Of a stretch of DNA of 64,000 nt, positions 1 to 12,512 are shown piece after piece. Every line of letters starts with the position of its first letter. The first letter of the stretch is position 1. Below the pieces are notes generated by a model, which made no database searches, was not told where the DNA came from, and saw only the letters and a list, made by a program, of their open reading frames with translations. The DNA lies in the NCBI GenBank assembly GCA_000827205.1, contig KN832556.1, positions 2,391,697-2,455,696 of the forward strand, written 5' to 3'. Source of the stretch: Plicaturopsis crispa FD-325 SS-3. Taxonomy: Eukaryota > Basidiomycota > Agaricomycetes > Amylocorticiales > Amylocorticiaceae. A program made the translations under genes and the position numbers.

Positions 1-3000
1 GTTCGTGGTATCAATGGCAGATTGACGCTGCGCTCGCCACTGTATGCTCTAAACTTCAAGGCCCCTCTGCGTTTCCCTTCCGTTGACGTTTGAACACCGG
101 TATTAACTTGGGCAGCGGGCCTGTAGCTAGTACTGTGCTCGTCAAAACGAGAACGCCTCGCGTTTGCGGTGGTGCGTGGGGCTACCTTGATATCTCAAAG
201 TGTTTCCCATTCCAGTCGAAGACACTACGATCCGTCTCACTGAATATCTAGATGCCGAATACCTTTGAGAAGAGGCACTCAAGAATTTGACTCAGAATGG
301 TTGTGTACCGGAAAGGAGTCGTACACGTCTGCATGCGAATTCAGAGCCAACTACACACGAATTGTTGTCACATAGGTAAGGTAGATTCGAAGCTTTCGTC
401 GCACGCGATGATCCTAATGACATGGGCGCTAGTAATTCCACCCTGGGGCCGGCAAGTTTGACTCTGCAAGATGAAGATGCGGCAGTGATACAGGTGCGCG
501 TTAAGTTTACCTGTGTTCGCCGGTCGAACGGAAAAAGGCTCCGATATCAAGTCGTAGTCTGTGCGCCGAGTCCTGCTGCCTGCGCGGAATGAGGAGAATG
601 TTGCAACCATGGTCTGCAACTTCTTCCATTCCCATGGTATGTGCTCGAACCCACGGCCTGTGAATAAAGGTGTGCGTGTCGAGGGCAGATGGGAGGAAGA
701 AATTCAGACCAAGGTTGAATGACATCCGTCACAACCGGCAGTCTGAGGAGTCGGATGGAGACAAAAAGCTACCGTAAAAAGTACTGATGGCGTCCGATCT
801 GTCCAGACACGATTCCACGACTCGAAGCAATCCGTATAGACGCTATGGTTCGTGGAATGTATGCGGCACAGATGCGCACAGGATGAACCCATGGCAGAAC
901 GCGCAGTCTTCCATTGCGGCCAAGAGAAAAATAATCGAAGTCGGCGTGCGTACTCACCAAGAAATCCCCAAGTTGCGAGCACTCGGGGGACACGGGAGAG
1001 AGCATCCGGGTAACGAGGTTGGGACCGCACGGCTCGCAACGTTGTCGCCGTATGTTGTGGCTGTCCGCCATCGGGAGGTGAAGGTCGCAAGTGGGCGAGG
1101 ATAGCAGGGTAGAAAAAAAATCGCCATTGTCTTCGAAGCTTGGAAGGCCAGCCAGTCTTTAAGTAGGTGAGCCCGGCAGTCGCACAATAATAAACACTCG
1201 AGGCTGATTGCGATTGATGTTCCTGCTTATATTTGATAGTGGAGCGAGCCGAGAGACTAGAGCGATTAGAAACACGAGATTATGAATCGGGGCTACAAAA
1301 TCTTGTTTTCAACCGCAGACACTCCGACAACAAAATCCGTCACATTCCGGAAACGCAATTGATTTAGCATGAGCAACCCGGGGGGAAGGTCCGTTGCTCG
1401 TTGATCGACCGTGCCTACGCGGAATCAGAATATTTATGACCTTGTTGCTCCCCAACACGGCGCTCGACCAGCATCTCCAGTCCTCGAGGATCCTTTATGA
1501 AATCGATGGGGCCTCGCGCAACAGGTCTGTCTCACATATCGAGCCTACGGGGGACATCTGCCTCTACAGGCATACCGGGCAGGTCCGAGCGGAAAATGTA
1601 TCGAGGGTGCACACGAGGGTAAGTGGCCCCCCTTCTGTTCACCCGTCTTGAAACATCACACTGTGCGTTCTTGTCAGACTTTGGGTGCTGTGGACATATT
1701 TTTCATGACCTCGTTGATCTCCATTTGCCCTTGCGTTTAGCGGCACTGTAGCCTGCCATACTCCCGCTACACGCTGTATCAGACGCTTCTACTTTTTGAA
1801 ACCGTAGATCTCCGGATAAAGACTATGCACCCTACGCGGCGGGGGAATTTAACGACACCGTGGAGATGTCAAGGTCAGGGCTCTTTTCAGATTTTCTGTC
1901 TGATTAGTTGCGTTGCTGATATCGTAAACATCCCAGTGTACAGTAGCGCCGAAAGTGCGTGCATGAGGGCGTAGTCGCTGCCCTATTTGAAGAACCGCAC
2001 ACATTCCCTTTTAAAACGGGGCACAAGGTCTTTGGGAGGCAATGCGTTTTGCTGCCGGCTAGGACCTCTTCGCACGCCAGTGTGGTCGACGCCTTGTAAA
2101 ATTTTGATCGTCTGACCCCTTCTACTTTGCAGTAAACAACCATCTCTTCAGGTTTCTCTCCCGCTGTAGCTGATCCCAAACCTCGTCCCTCAAAGGCCCG
2201 CGTTCAACGTTCACCGGCCGGCACAGTGAAGGCACGGTGACAATTTTGATCTCTAACTGTATGAGACCTTAGCGGGTATTGCTCGCGATACGCACGTCGG
2301 CAGACAGCTGAGATCTCGTAGGACTTCAACATTTGCTCCCGCTCGCGAAGCTCGGTACTCTTGGTTATCTCCACGGAGGCGGCGGACCTCGCACGTGGCT
2401 TAGGACATCTATTTTTTATCACCGTGTCTGCATCTTGTCTCTTTCCACGCTCGACGTTTGCTATGTCTGTGTAACTACTACAGCTAGCATCCTATGAAAA
2501 TGTGAATGCATGGTCCGTAACGATCTCCATTGCAGTTTATTCTGTCGTTGACGCTGACCACTGTCGTGTTTATGTAGGCCGAGCCATCCGAGTCGCGGTC
2601 AATTCTGTTGACTCTCGACGACGCCGCAAGGAATTCAACGTGCGTGACGTAGTTGAGGCTCGAAAAGCAAGGGAAAACACTATGGAAATGTTCTAGCGCT
2701 CTCTTGATATTGGTGAGTAATACTGGTCCACGGATTTGCCAGCTGAGTGAGCAACACGTCTGTCAGCCAGCAGCCTTTCGTATGGGTCAGGCTACGTCAG
2801 GCTTGGCATACGGCAGTAAGCAATGTACGACGATCTACGTACGCCGCTTGGTTCGTGCTACAAGTTATCTCCTACCGACACTGTTGACTGTATGGTTAGA
2901 TATGCCTTGCCATTGTCTCAGGACACTGGCCGTAGTGAATTTGGGTTGCGAAAGGGTCGGAGGCATGCTGACATGGCTGAGACTCTCCCGCATGAAAGGA

Positions 3001-3197
3001 GAACAAGACGTTCGTCACCAACTTGATCTAGGAGAATCGTCTCACGACTTGAGACGATTCTCCAGGCTGACCTCGTACGGTAAGTACGCCTTTACTTACT
3101 CATCCACTGGTTTTAGTGTCGTTTCCGATCTTGACTTTTCGTATAAAGCTTGGGACTTACCGCTACCATCCTTCACTCCAACCCCCATCATCCCATC
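1..3197. other. Gene-poor leader region, nothing recognised
   Basis: No open reading frame here resembles a known family, on either strand. The ORFs are short (under about 130 codons), overlap each other on both strands, and do not join into a plausible spliced protein. I see no rRNA, tRNA or clear terminal repeats. The only strong local structure is a perfect hairpin at 3031-3063, listed separately. The stretch may be decayed repeat DNA or simply intergenic. Confidence 0.4.
3031..3063. repeat. Perfect 14-bp inverted repeat (hairpin)
   Basis: GGAGAATCGTCTCA at 3031-3044 is followed by a 5-nt spacer and its exact reverse complement at 3050-3063. It lies about 135 bp upstream of the ABM-monooxygenase start codon, so it could be a cis element or a small repeat footprint. 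No function can be assigned from sequence. Confidence 0.8.
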
Positions 3198-3636
3198 ATG
3201 TCTGCGAGCACCGTTTTCATCGTCACGATCACAGTCGACCCTGCCAACACCGCCGCATACTTGAAAGAGCTCAAGTGGTCGTACGATCATGTCATTGCCG
3301 AGCCCGAATGCCTATCGTTCGAGGTCTTGCAAGATCCCAAGACTCCAGGAGTTATTAAGCTCATCGAGAGTTGGAGCAAAGATCTCGAGTGGATTTTGAC
3401 GGTCAGCCGCCAACTGGGTCATTTTTCTCATCGACGCCATTACGCTCTACAGGTGCAGCTGAAGAAGAAATATTATGAGCCGTACGTGGCGGCGACTGAA
3501 AAAATGTGGATCAAACCGCGTAAGTCCCAGCCGTCGACGCGTTATGCCTGTAGTGGAAGAGGATGCTGATGATATACCCCTCATAGGCGTAATCGAATAT
3601 TTCGAGCCCATCCCCGGGTGGAAACACCCTGCCTGA
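3198..3636 (+). CDS. ABM-domain (antibiotic biosynthesis monooxygenase-like) protein
   Basis: A three-exon model (3198-3401, 3453-3519, 3587-3636) gives a 106-residue protein with consistent frames and GT..AG introns of 51 and 67 bp. The protein begins MSASTVFIVTI and ends with a Pro/Trp-containing tail. Its pattern is that of the dimeric alpha/beta-barrel ABM fold: an N-terminal strand (VFIVTITVD), an amphipathic helix (AAYLKELKW), then CLSFEVLQDP and VIKLIESWSKD strands. Members are cofactor-free oxygenases or haem-degrading and stress-related proteins, so the substrate is unknown. It stands alone with no co-directional neighbour. The start was chosen because upstream in-frame codons do not extend the fold. 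Confidence 0.72.
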
Positions 3637-4268
3637 GGAGTCGTGCATTGGGTGCTGGGGACGTTCTATCGCATGGTCTGCACATGTACATCACGATATA
3701 CTCTTCACCCAAGCCTGAATGCCGTTGGTCCCCTGAAGATTGAACATTACATACCGCTCTTACCAATGTATGCAATTTGATCTGTCGCAAGCTCAAACTT
3801 GAATCATGATACTCAGGTGCCCCAGTCTTGAATGTAACGAATAACATAGGAGTGTTGGCATTTATTTGCCAGAACTCGGCATTCGTTGCAAAATGTTCAA
3901 AGGAGGAACGACCGACTCGGATGCTGGTGTTCAGAGGAGATAGATATCTCATATCTCTGATAAACATTGTTCTTACGAAATTGGCGTGACGCGCCGGACC
4001 GGTGGCAGTGCACGAGCGCTTAGCAAGTACTGGCCTTGGTTGCCTTAGTCTAGTTTTACTTGCCAGGCCAATACCGGTGCTCAGCTTTCGGCGATAAAAA
4101 CACCACGTGCATAGTGATTTGTCAGACTCGCGTCCATTTTTTTGCGCGTCGCGTACGCGTCTCTTTGCTCGTTTCGCGAGGTGTATGATTCGATAATGAC
4201 TTTGTATGTACTGTACTTTAGGCTGGAATATTCGGTGTGATAAGTATCCAACACTCCGTATCGGTGGT
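3637..4268. other. Non-coding stretch, nothing recognised
   Basis: A 231-codon open frame runs on the minus strand through this stretch (3581-4276), but its translation is Arg/Ser-rich, has no domain and overlaps the last exon of the ABM gene, so I do not call it a gene. No RNA gene or repeat is visible. Confidence 0.35.
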
Positions 4269-4800
4269 TCATTCACAAGTCGATGCTAGCACCCGGGGTG
4301 TAATGGGAGCGGCCACCGAGAGATCTCTCCGCGCATGCGATCCGTGTCGCCTCGTTCGAGCAAGATCGGCGTCCTGGTTCGCGTGTTCAAGATGGTGCAG
4401 GAATTCGGGTATGGTCAAGTCAGCGTCGCTGATCGCGGTAAAGCACCTGGTCGAGCTTCTCCGCGTATAGCTCTGCTCGAACTTTCCTTTTCTTCGCAGG
4501 GGTGGACTTGTCTCCCGAGGGCTCCGGCGCATTACGAGGCGAATAGTCTTCCTCTCCGCGCATGCGCTTTAGCGTCTCGCGAGGCGGGCAAAGCGATTCA
4601 ATACGGATCGCGATGCCTATGTTGGAAAAAGGACCTGCGTCCACGGACGGACTCTGCATGGGTCGGTGCAGAGCTCCCGTTGGAGAGAGGGGTGTTCGCA
4701 GTCTTGTTCGGAGAGTCAAAGGTGCTTTGCGTAGGTGCATAGCCAGACATTTCATAGGATGTAAATTCGCCTCTGTATTCACTGCCTGCGCTATACACAT
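4269..4800 (-). pseudogene. Decayed coding remnant, possibly of a repeat-encoded protein
   Basis: On the minus strand one frame reads an Arg/Lys-rich stretch with a PAKKRKVR nuclear-localisation-like motif followed by AEKLDQVL, then hits a stop. The next frame continues with a helical segment (DLTIPEFLHHLE) that is the natural continuation. The shift lies near 4430-4445 and looks like a one-base indel. From memory, this order (basic NLS-like stretch, KLDxVL, then a DFTLxEFLxxxF helix) is common at the N-terminus of multicopy hypothetical proteins in Agaricomycetes. No start codon or downstream body can be assembled, so I treat it as a broken fragment. It could also be a young orphan gene with an unseen intron. 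Confidence 0.35.
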
Positions 4801-5088
4801 TGGATCGGCCAGTAGCCCCTAACTTCGTACCCAAAACAATCGCATTCAGCCAAAAATGGGTGCGAAAAGCCGAATAACGCCGAAATCATACACTTGATGC
4901 TGAGCACCGGTATTTGGTGCGCGACTCAAAGCAGACCATACATAGATCGGAACGACTGTCTTCCGTAGAAATCGTGTGGGCTGGCTAGGGGAGACTAGAC
5001 ACCCGTCTAACCAAGTGAAAAGTAAGTCCTAGTCAACATAAGTGTAGCTTGCCTGTACTGATTCACAGTGAAGAATTACTGACGCGCA

Positions 5089-5879
5089 ATGCATTCGATT
5101 GCTCTGATAACTTTGGCTCTCGCGTTTGGCACGAGCTGTACGTGTTTTCAGCTCTTCCGTCGTGGCGTATGGATTGACTGTCAAATAACATGTTCATTCA
5201 ATTAGGTTCCACCGCACAAGTGTCGCTGTACATACCCGGGTTCGACGAGCAACCACTCAGCGTGAATGTCCTAGGTGTGGGATCTGACGGCCAAACCACA
5301 TACGAAATCCTTCCTGGAACGGCTACCGGTACTTTCGACGAGGTTCCTTTCTTCGGCACCGGTACGCATGTGCATCAATAAGACTACGCGAAGAGTCGTA
5401 GTCGAATGAATACTCACCTTCGTCACGAATATGTAGCGACTCTGGTGGAGGGGGCTACAGCTGCATCGCTGACAATGAACATCCCGGAAGCGACGTTATC
5501 CTTAGGGTTTAACTGCGGAATAGCGAACGGTCTTGCCGTTTGCACGGCGGTTGCGGGGTCCACGACCACGGACGTCGAGACGGAGACGGTGTCCTCTTTT
5601 ATCGTGCAAGGTGGGGCGACTGTATCGGGTTCAGCGTCGAGCACGGGCGCAACTGCGACTGCAACGGCAACGGCATCGGGCGGGTCGACGGCCACGACAG
5701 CGGGCGCCTCCGGTTTTTCTACTACGAAGGGGACGGCCTCGAGTGGAAGTGCATCGCCGACGTCTTCTGGTGCCGCAGCAACTTCCAGTTCCACTAGTGG
5801 GGGGCCAAAATCGTTTGCGTGTTCCCTGGGTGCCACATTCGCGATGGTGGCTGGTTTGATTGGGCTTTTGGCCGCATGA
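5089..5879 (+). CDS. Secreted Ser/Thr-rich, probably GPI-anchored wall protein
   Basis: Three exons (5089-5137, 5206-5361, 5437-5879) encode 215 residues. Residues 1 to about 20 form a signal peptide (MHSIALITLALAFGTS). A conserved-looking N-terminal domain follows (VSLYIPGFDEQ, VLGVGSDGQTTYEI) with two cysteines near residue 100. From about residue 130 the chain is an Ala/Ser/Thr/Gly-rich stalk, a likely O-glycosylation region. It ends in a hydrophobic segment (FAMVAGLIGLLAA) after a small-residue site, the usual GPI-attachment layout. Similar proteins of unknown function are abundant in mushroom-forming fungi. Location at the plasma membrane or wall is inferred from this architecture. It is convergent with ELP6. 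Confidence 0.75.
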
Positions 5880-6267
5880 TGAGGGCCGGGGACGTGGAGT
5901 TATCGTTTTCTCTTTGGGTTTTAGGCGTTTATGGGCTGAAGTTATAGCTTAAAATTTAAATGCACGCTGTCGCTACAGTCTTCACGTTGCGGTGAAATGC
6001 TGGATATGTTGCAAAGCTCGGGATCGCGTGCAAACATCGATTCTCAAATAAAAAAATGCGAACTCACCAGCCGGAGTCGCATGTACTGTGCAGTGGTAGT
6101 GTGCCTATAAGTGCAATATCAATACCTAGACGGTAAAAGGCCTCCGTAGGAAGTTTGAGCCGATTGCCTTGACGCTTGGATCATGATGATACATTCTATG
6201 CATTATACTACAGTACAAGGGACCATAATAATCCGCGCACCTGCTACAAAACTAGATAGACCAACAG
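5880..6267. other. Intergenic region between convergent genes
   Basis: This is the shared 3-prime flank of the wall-protein gene and ELP6. It is AT-richer than the genes and includes short A-runs near 6048 that may serve 3-prime end formation. No gene or repeat is seen. Confidence 0.5.
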
Positions 6268-7172
6268 CTAAAGTACACCTCCACCAGTTCCTCGCTCAAA
6301 GAAAACAGATCCTGAGTCGGTTAGCCGGTATTGTACGGCCAGAGCCCGCGGTATTGTCTTTAGTTCTGGCAAACAAGTAGACGGACCGGCATGTAGTGCC
6401 ACCTATATGAGATGAAAGATGAATATTGGTGCACGAGCGAGAAGTAGTGCACTTACTTCTCCACTAACGGCACCACTGCGCCCGCTAGACAAGGGACGAA
6501 CGTCCATATGATACGTACAAAGTTGCAGTAGATGTCGAAACAAATGGTCCGGTTCGTCGTCCAGCTCAACGAGATGATGTCGGATAATGAGAGAGGCTTT
6601 CGCCTAGAGATTGTCGGCGGTGTAGGAATAGGAAACAAGATGGAAAGGGCCATACCTTCAAGCAAAGTGCACGCAGGGCTCTAGAGAAGCGGGAGACATC
6701 CACGAAAGATCGGCCAGTCCATTCCAAGGCCGCAATATCGTCCAAGATAACAAGAGCATGAGATTCCGAATGCGCGAGCTTGGAAGACACTACGTCATAT
6801 AATGGACGCAGAGGCGACGAGGCTTGTGCTAAGCTAAAGCTTTGCAGCACATCCAACACATCAATGAAGGTGAAGGACTTTGACGGAGGCAAATTTGAGA
6901 GGTTGATATTCTTTTAAAAATAAATATGCTGGTAAGTGTACGATGGGGTGCCGGGAAGTTGCAGAGAGACAACACACCGTTTTTGCAGCGATAGATTTCC
7001 ATCTTGACAAGCCTTCGGAGACAGAAAGAATAATACAGTGGTCGGATGAAGTCGAACTCCTCTTGAGATGATCAGCCACGCTACGATGGAGCAGAAAGTC
7101 TGCTGGGGACGACAACTCGTCGGTGACGAGAAGAAATTGTCCAGGAGACGGCAAATCGTTGGGAGGGAACAT
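6268..7172 (-). CDS. ELP6: Elongator complex subunit 6
   Basis: Four exons on the minus strand (7172-6978, 6910-6656, 6603-6457, 6402-6268), all phase 0, give 243 residues. ELP6 is a RecA-fold subunit of the Elp4-6 ring of Elongator, which is needed for wobble-uridine modification of tRNAs in the cytoplasm. Diagnostic stretches are LLVTDELSSPADFLLHR near the N-terminus, ILSVSEGLSRWKSIA, ALVILDDIAALEW in the middle, a CTYHMDVRPLSSGRSGAVSGE block, and the C-terminal VQYRLTDSGSVFFERGTGG. As expected for the family, no intact Walker A motif is present. The ATG at 7172 gives the usual fungal length. It is divergent from COG3, with 176 bp between start codons. Confidence 0.9.
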
Positions 7173-7348
7173 GGCAAGAGCCAAGGCGCGTAGATTCAGA
7201 CGCGCCGCGGGACAAATGATCTACACTTTCCTGCATACCGCCACGAGCATACCCATAGCTTCGTCTTTTGCCCGCTAACTGCCTGGATCTCTTCTCGTAT
7301 ATGCGGACATAACACGCTGGGTGATATAGCTCCTCGAATAACATAGTC
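7173..7348. promoter_or_regulatory. Bidirectional promoter region ELP6/COG3
   Basis: Only 176 bp separate the start codons of the divergent ELP6 and COG3 genes, so both promoters and 5-prime UTRs must share this segment. No TATA box is evident. Confidence 0.5.
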
Positions 7349-10300
7349 ATGGCTTCGGCACGATCCAACCGTCGTGGTGCACCGAGTGCTCTCAACCCCC
7401 ATCCCAAGCCCGTAATAAGCATGGAGGAATGGGAGGCACGGGCACCTCTAGGCGACATCGAAGTCAGGAGCGTAGAAAATGTTAAATCCGCGACCGAAGA
7501 TGTTCCCCTTCCGCTAAAGGTGCGTATTGAACACATTGAGTGAGCACTCAGCATGTTGAGGAATGTACAGTTCAGCACAGAAGAAGCGGACCCGTCGAGG
7601 CCATCGACGCCGATAATACGCGGGAAACTTCTACCAGGATCTCGCCCTACGACTCCCAGCCTACTCAGACCATCCGCCGCCCATGCTCTCCATCCAAAAC
7701 AACCAGTGCAGACACCGCAGCAGTTCTACGACTGGTTCGCGTTGATAGATCGGTCTGTGGCCCATAGTCAGGAAGCACACTTCCGTGCCCATGTCGCCAG
7801 TGTGTCAGAGCATTTGGATACATGCGATACACTGGTCGCACGAATTGATGAGGTGGACAGCGAGGTAGAAGGAATGCTCGAGGGATGGACAGGTGTGGAG
7901 GAGGGGGGAAAGAACTTGAAAGATGCGTGTGAGAGGCTTCTCGAGGAGCGGGTGAGTTGTCAGTTGCTTGTTCTGGTCAAATAGCATTTTGACACAAGAG
8001 CAGGATAGGCTGCTAGCCCTGACCGAGGATATTGGCGTGCGGCTCGAATATTTCCAAGAGCTGGAGCAAGCGACCCGCATGCTAAATCATCCCGGAGAAT
8101 CTCTCGTGCTCCAGAGCGATTTCCTTTACATGGTGGAGCGGGTGGATATCTGTATTGACTACCTGAGATCCCATGTAAGCTCGACTTGCCTCAACAAGTT
8201 CTATCTCTCATGCTCGTACGACAGCGACACTACAAGGAAGCTGAGGTATATCTCCTCCGGTTCCAGCAGTGCATGACGAGAGCAATGACCTTGATCAGAA
8301 TGTTTTTTGTCGGATCCTTGCGAGCGCTGACCGGAGACGTGTCAAAACGTCTGTCTGAAAAGGTATGCGGGGTCTCTACTGCTAATGCTCCCACATAGCT
8401 CACTACTCGGCTCGACAGGATGTCTCCCCGACGGCCCAAATGCATTTGCTATACACACGATTTCAAAGTGTGTCAGCACAGCTCGCACCGCTACTAGGCG
8501 AACTCGAGCGTCGCGCCCAAGCACACCCCGACGAGCTCTCCGCTCTGTTATCTGAGTGTCACGCGGCGTACTTCAGTGCGCGCAAAAGCTTGTTGGTCAA
8601 CAGACTTGCGGAGGAGATTAAGGGCTTGGATCCATCTAGGACAGAGCTTGTGGAGCTAGTACGTGTTGATTCGATTTCATCCTCAGTGGAGAACTAACGC
8701 GAGTGTTACCAAGACCAGAGCCGGTTGTAGCTACCTCAAACAGCTGTGTACTGACGAGTTCAATCTTTACCGAGCTTTTTTCAACACGGGTGAAGATCAG
8801 CTATAGTATGTATGACAACGTCGGTCGGTACGCGCCGAAATGCTGAAAGTGAACCTTTTCAGTGCCTACCTCGAAAACCTCTGTGACTATCTCTATGACG
8901 ATCTGCGCCCCCGAATATTGCACGAACCACGGCTCACCTCTCTGTGCGAGGTTTGCACGGTTCTTCAGGCTCTGATGGTCCTCGATGTCCCTGTCGTGAA
9001 CGATAGCTCCTCTGACGATGAAAGCACCGACGACGAGCTCGTTGTCGACTTGGAGAGACCACCGAAGAAGGGTCTCGGTCGGCTGCATATAAGCCATCTA
9101 CTCCAAATGGTTCTACAGGATGCTCAAACACGCCTTTTCTTCAAAGCGCAATCGGTGATTCAGTCCGACATTCGGTACTATGCACCCAAGGCTGAGGATC
9201 TGGCGTACCCGGATATACTTGTTGGTCAGTCCTCGTCGTCCTTGACTTTGTGAAAATGCATCCTGAGTTCAGCGCAGCTGCCAGAAAACCGACCACAGGG
9301 TTTGAGATCAAAGAAAAAGAGAGCATCAGCCAGATTTTCCAGCTATCATCACTCGACAAGCAAGATACTTGGTTCCCAACGTTGCGTAAAACGGTTTGGG
9401 TGCTCTCTCAACTCCATGATTTCGTCAAGGTACGTCTACTGCGGAGACTTTCTCTTTTGCTGGAATACAACTAATTTCTTGTCCATGATTGAACAGCCCG
9501 CTATCTTCGAAGATATAGCGCAGGAAGCTGTTAGCCTATGCCGACAATCTCTGGTCACTGCTTCGGAAAATATAAGAATCAGAAACCCGCCTACGAGCAT
9601 TTTGGATGGTCATTTGTTCCTCGTTCGACACCTCCTGATACTGAAGGAAATGACACATAACCTGGACCTTGTCCAGAGGGATGTTGAGCCAAACATTGAT
9701 TTTGGCGGCGTCACTGGTTAGTTCGCATGGATACGTCGCCAAAACTTGGTGCTGATTTGCTACACTGCAGAAACACTGGCATCGATGCTCAAGGGCACCA
9801 CCTTTCTGCTTCCTGATGCGCTTTTCGCGTCCTTGGGAATGCCCAGAGGTGAAGAAAGCATAACGGAGGCTAAGCAGGTGGGCGGCGATGCCATTGTCCC
9901 GTAAAGATATGTTGACACTCTGAATAGGGCATCGACCACGAGCTCAAGCGCGTATGCGAGGATGTCATCTCCCAGTGCTCCGATTCGATAACGACTCCCT
10001 TGCGCACATGGGTTGACCGCATTCAGTCGCAAAACACGATACGAACAGCGCCGCCACCTCCCGGACAGCAACCGCTCCCACTCACCGCGCAGCCGTGGGC
10101 TCAGCAATCGTCAGCGGAAGAGCTCGACAACGTATTCCGCCTCGCTTGCGAGCGCGACCTCCGCTCGAATGTGGCGCGATTGCGACTATACCTCGAAGAC
10201 GGCCGGACGGTGGGCGTACTAATGCTCCATATCCAGGATAGGATCGCGGATGAATATGCCGCATTCAGAGACGTTGTTTCGAATATGTACACGGGAGCGC

Positions 10301-10389
10301 TGAAATCTGTAGTGCTGTCTCCCGGACCGTTGAGAGAGATGTTAGCACGGATCTGCGATGACAATGTTGCTAGCGCTAGTGGATCATAA
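7349..10389 (+). CDS. COG3: Conserved oligomeric Golgi complex subunit 3 (Sec34)
   Basis: An eleven-exon model (7349-7519, 7571-7951, 8004-8174, 8225-8362, 8419-8658, 8714-8805, 8863-9224, 9278-9429, 9497-9716, 9771-9877, 9928-10389) keeps frame throughout and gives 831 residues, normal for fungal COG3. The protein is a lobe A subunit of the COG tether that mediates retrograde vesicle capture at the Golgi. Recognisable blocks are the helical N-terminal region with FYDWFALIDR, then the Sec34 core: YKEAEVYLLRFQQCMTRA, LLGELERRA, LLSECHAAYFSARKSLL, TRAGCSYLKQLCTDEF and LCDYLYDDLRPRILHE. An acidic linker (SSDDESTDDE) follows, then a helical C-terminal half. It is convergent with the 2OG oxygenase gene. 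Confidence 0.92.
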
Positions 10390-10573
10390 TGACATCCTGT
10401 GTTCATGGGGCCGTCGAGGGAGGGTATCTGTTCAGCACTTGATATCGATGGATCTTGAAGCGGGATAGACATAGTGCATACTGATACAAATAATCCAAAC
10501 ATAAGAGTGAACACATAGTACAACAGCGTTAAACGTTAATGGGTGGGCTGATCTTCGAGACGCTCCTAGGGAA

Positions 10574-12111
10574 TCAATACGCACTGCCCTGTGCAGGCAA
10601 TCCCTGAGGGAAAATCTGCGCGAACAGCGTGGGGTAGTGATGCTGCGCAACATCTGGGTGACTCCTACAGATCGTTTGTTTCAGTTGTTGTAGCGGCAGT
10701 ATCATGAAGTTGTGCACTTACTTCACTCGCCCGATAAGATTGACTTGCCCAGAGGGCTCACGGTCAAATTCAGTGAAATTCACCGCTAGTAAAAATGCAC
10801 AGATTAGCATTCAACTGAACTCATTCGCATATTGCTGGGTCGAACTTACAGTCGGTCTGCGCGGCTTCACCGCGACTCTCCTTCAACTTCAGGACCTCGG
10901 GAGGAACTAGATGCAGGCCGTATCCCGTTGACATTCCTTGATTGGAATGGGCAGTGGCCAACACTTACATTGCACAATGCGCTCGGCAAGTCTGACACCA
11001 AGACCGATGTTCTGGAAGAATGGAACGGAGTAACGGTCACCCGAACCCTTCGCCGGGGAGAGCACGCGGTGAGACGTTGCCCGCGCCAAGCCCTGAGTGA
11101 CGAACTCGAGTGCTGAAGTACCGTTAGAGGAATGACATAAATCACAGCGCCGGGGCAGACCTTTTCCTATATTTACAATAAACGTCCCCGGAATGGGCGG
11201 TGCGTCGATCCATTGACCTGACAAATTTTGCACTTGCAGGCCTCTATGCGGCGACGCTTGCAAAAGCTAGATGAACGGTGAGCAACGGTGGGGTGCTGTG
11301 CCGTAGCTAACGCACGAATGTCAAAAACCCAGCATCGTAATGGGGGCCAACACCTTGATCTGATTCCACGTCATCTGGATATCTGACAATCTATCATACA
11401 GATGAGACGGTTCGGTAGACAGTAACGAGGAAGAAACATTTACCTTTGCTCGATGTTGCATCAAGTCATCCGCGTCGTAGAACCCATTCAGTGCATCCTC
11501 TGGCAGGCCAAAAGCCTCTGCCAGCAAGCTGATGAACTTGTAGCTTAGCTCTTGGACTTGTGCGAGATATCTAAGCATCGTATCCTTGAAGCCTGGAAGT
11601 AGCGCTTCGTCGGGCCACTAGAATATGACACAATTTAGGATATGTCCCGTGTAGTTACGATGATGAATGCACACTTGTGATTCTCCCCATAATCTGATTA
11701 TATTGGGGTGTTCAATACCAGGCCAACATACAAGCACAAGGAAACTACTAACCTCAAGTAGTCAGGGTCACCGGGCTTCCACCTGTTAATGTGCGGCGTA
11801 GCGAAATCAAACTGTTCCCTCTGGTCCGTTCGGCCCTTAGTGAGCTCTTTGCCAAGAGCTGAGTACCCGAGAAAGTGTTCGCTGTTCGCCATCCTAATCC
11901 TGTTCTTTTCTTCCGGGGGAAGGGCGAATAGCTTCGGGATATATGCCTCGAGCTCCGAGATATCCTCTGGGGACACTGGAGACTTCGCGAGGTACAAAAA
12001 CCCGACATTAATGAGTGCGTGTCGTAGTTCTGCAATGAATTTCGGCTTTGTATCGGGAGATGTGGTCAGGGAGAAGTCTAGCAAGGGTACACTGGCGAAA
12101 TTAGAGGCCAT
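10574..12111 (-). CDS. 2-oxoglutarate/Fe(II) dioxygenase, isopenicillin-N-synthase-like
   Basis: Nine minus-strand exons (12111-11753, 11693-11675, 11617-11444, 11390-11316, 11266-11161, 11112-10969, 10906-10850, 10785-10722, 10664-10574) give 362 residues. The N-terminal DIOX_N-type domain runs to about residue 120. The catalytic jelly-roll carries the iron ligands HYD and, later, the His of ATSHR, plus the RYS motif that binds the co-substrate carboxylate. The C-terminus (LIGRVKSHPDVAQHHYP) is typical of fungal members. These enzymes oxidise small molecules using 2-oxoglutarate. The substrate here is unknown and no biosynthetic cluster surrounds the gene. Exon 2 is only 19 nt long (see findings). 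Confidence 0.88.
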
Positions 12112-12512
12112 CGTGGATGTTGTGCAGTTCCCCAAGAATGTAGTGCAACCTTTATATATGCAAAAGGGCGTCTGTGTGTCCCCTCGCAGATTGAGGTGGG
12201 ATTTGAGCAGGTACAAGTACAGGAGGCATCGGAGAGTCCAGACACAAGTAACATGGTGGTGGAAGAATGACGCGATACCATCTTCGAATTCGGTTAACAT
12301 ACGCGTACCGACAATTGTGGCGTCCGTATCCGACCTATCCAACCTCGGACTCCGGTAGGCAAGCAATTTGCCTGTAATTTGCCGATTGTGATTCATGTGC
12401 GGACACCGTGAAGTCTGGAGTTCGTATGGACTTGATAACAATCCGGCAGATCACAATCGTTTGCGCACGGGAAAACACTAAAACATGAGGCTCGGAACGA
12501 GTATCAAAATCA

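Noticed and set aside
3581-4276. 231-codon minus-strand ORF
   Set aside because: It overlaps the ABM gene's last exon, is Arg/Ser-rich without any domain, and has no splice or start support.
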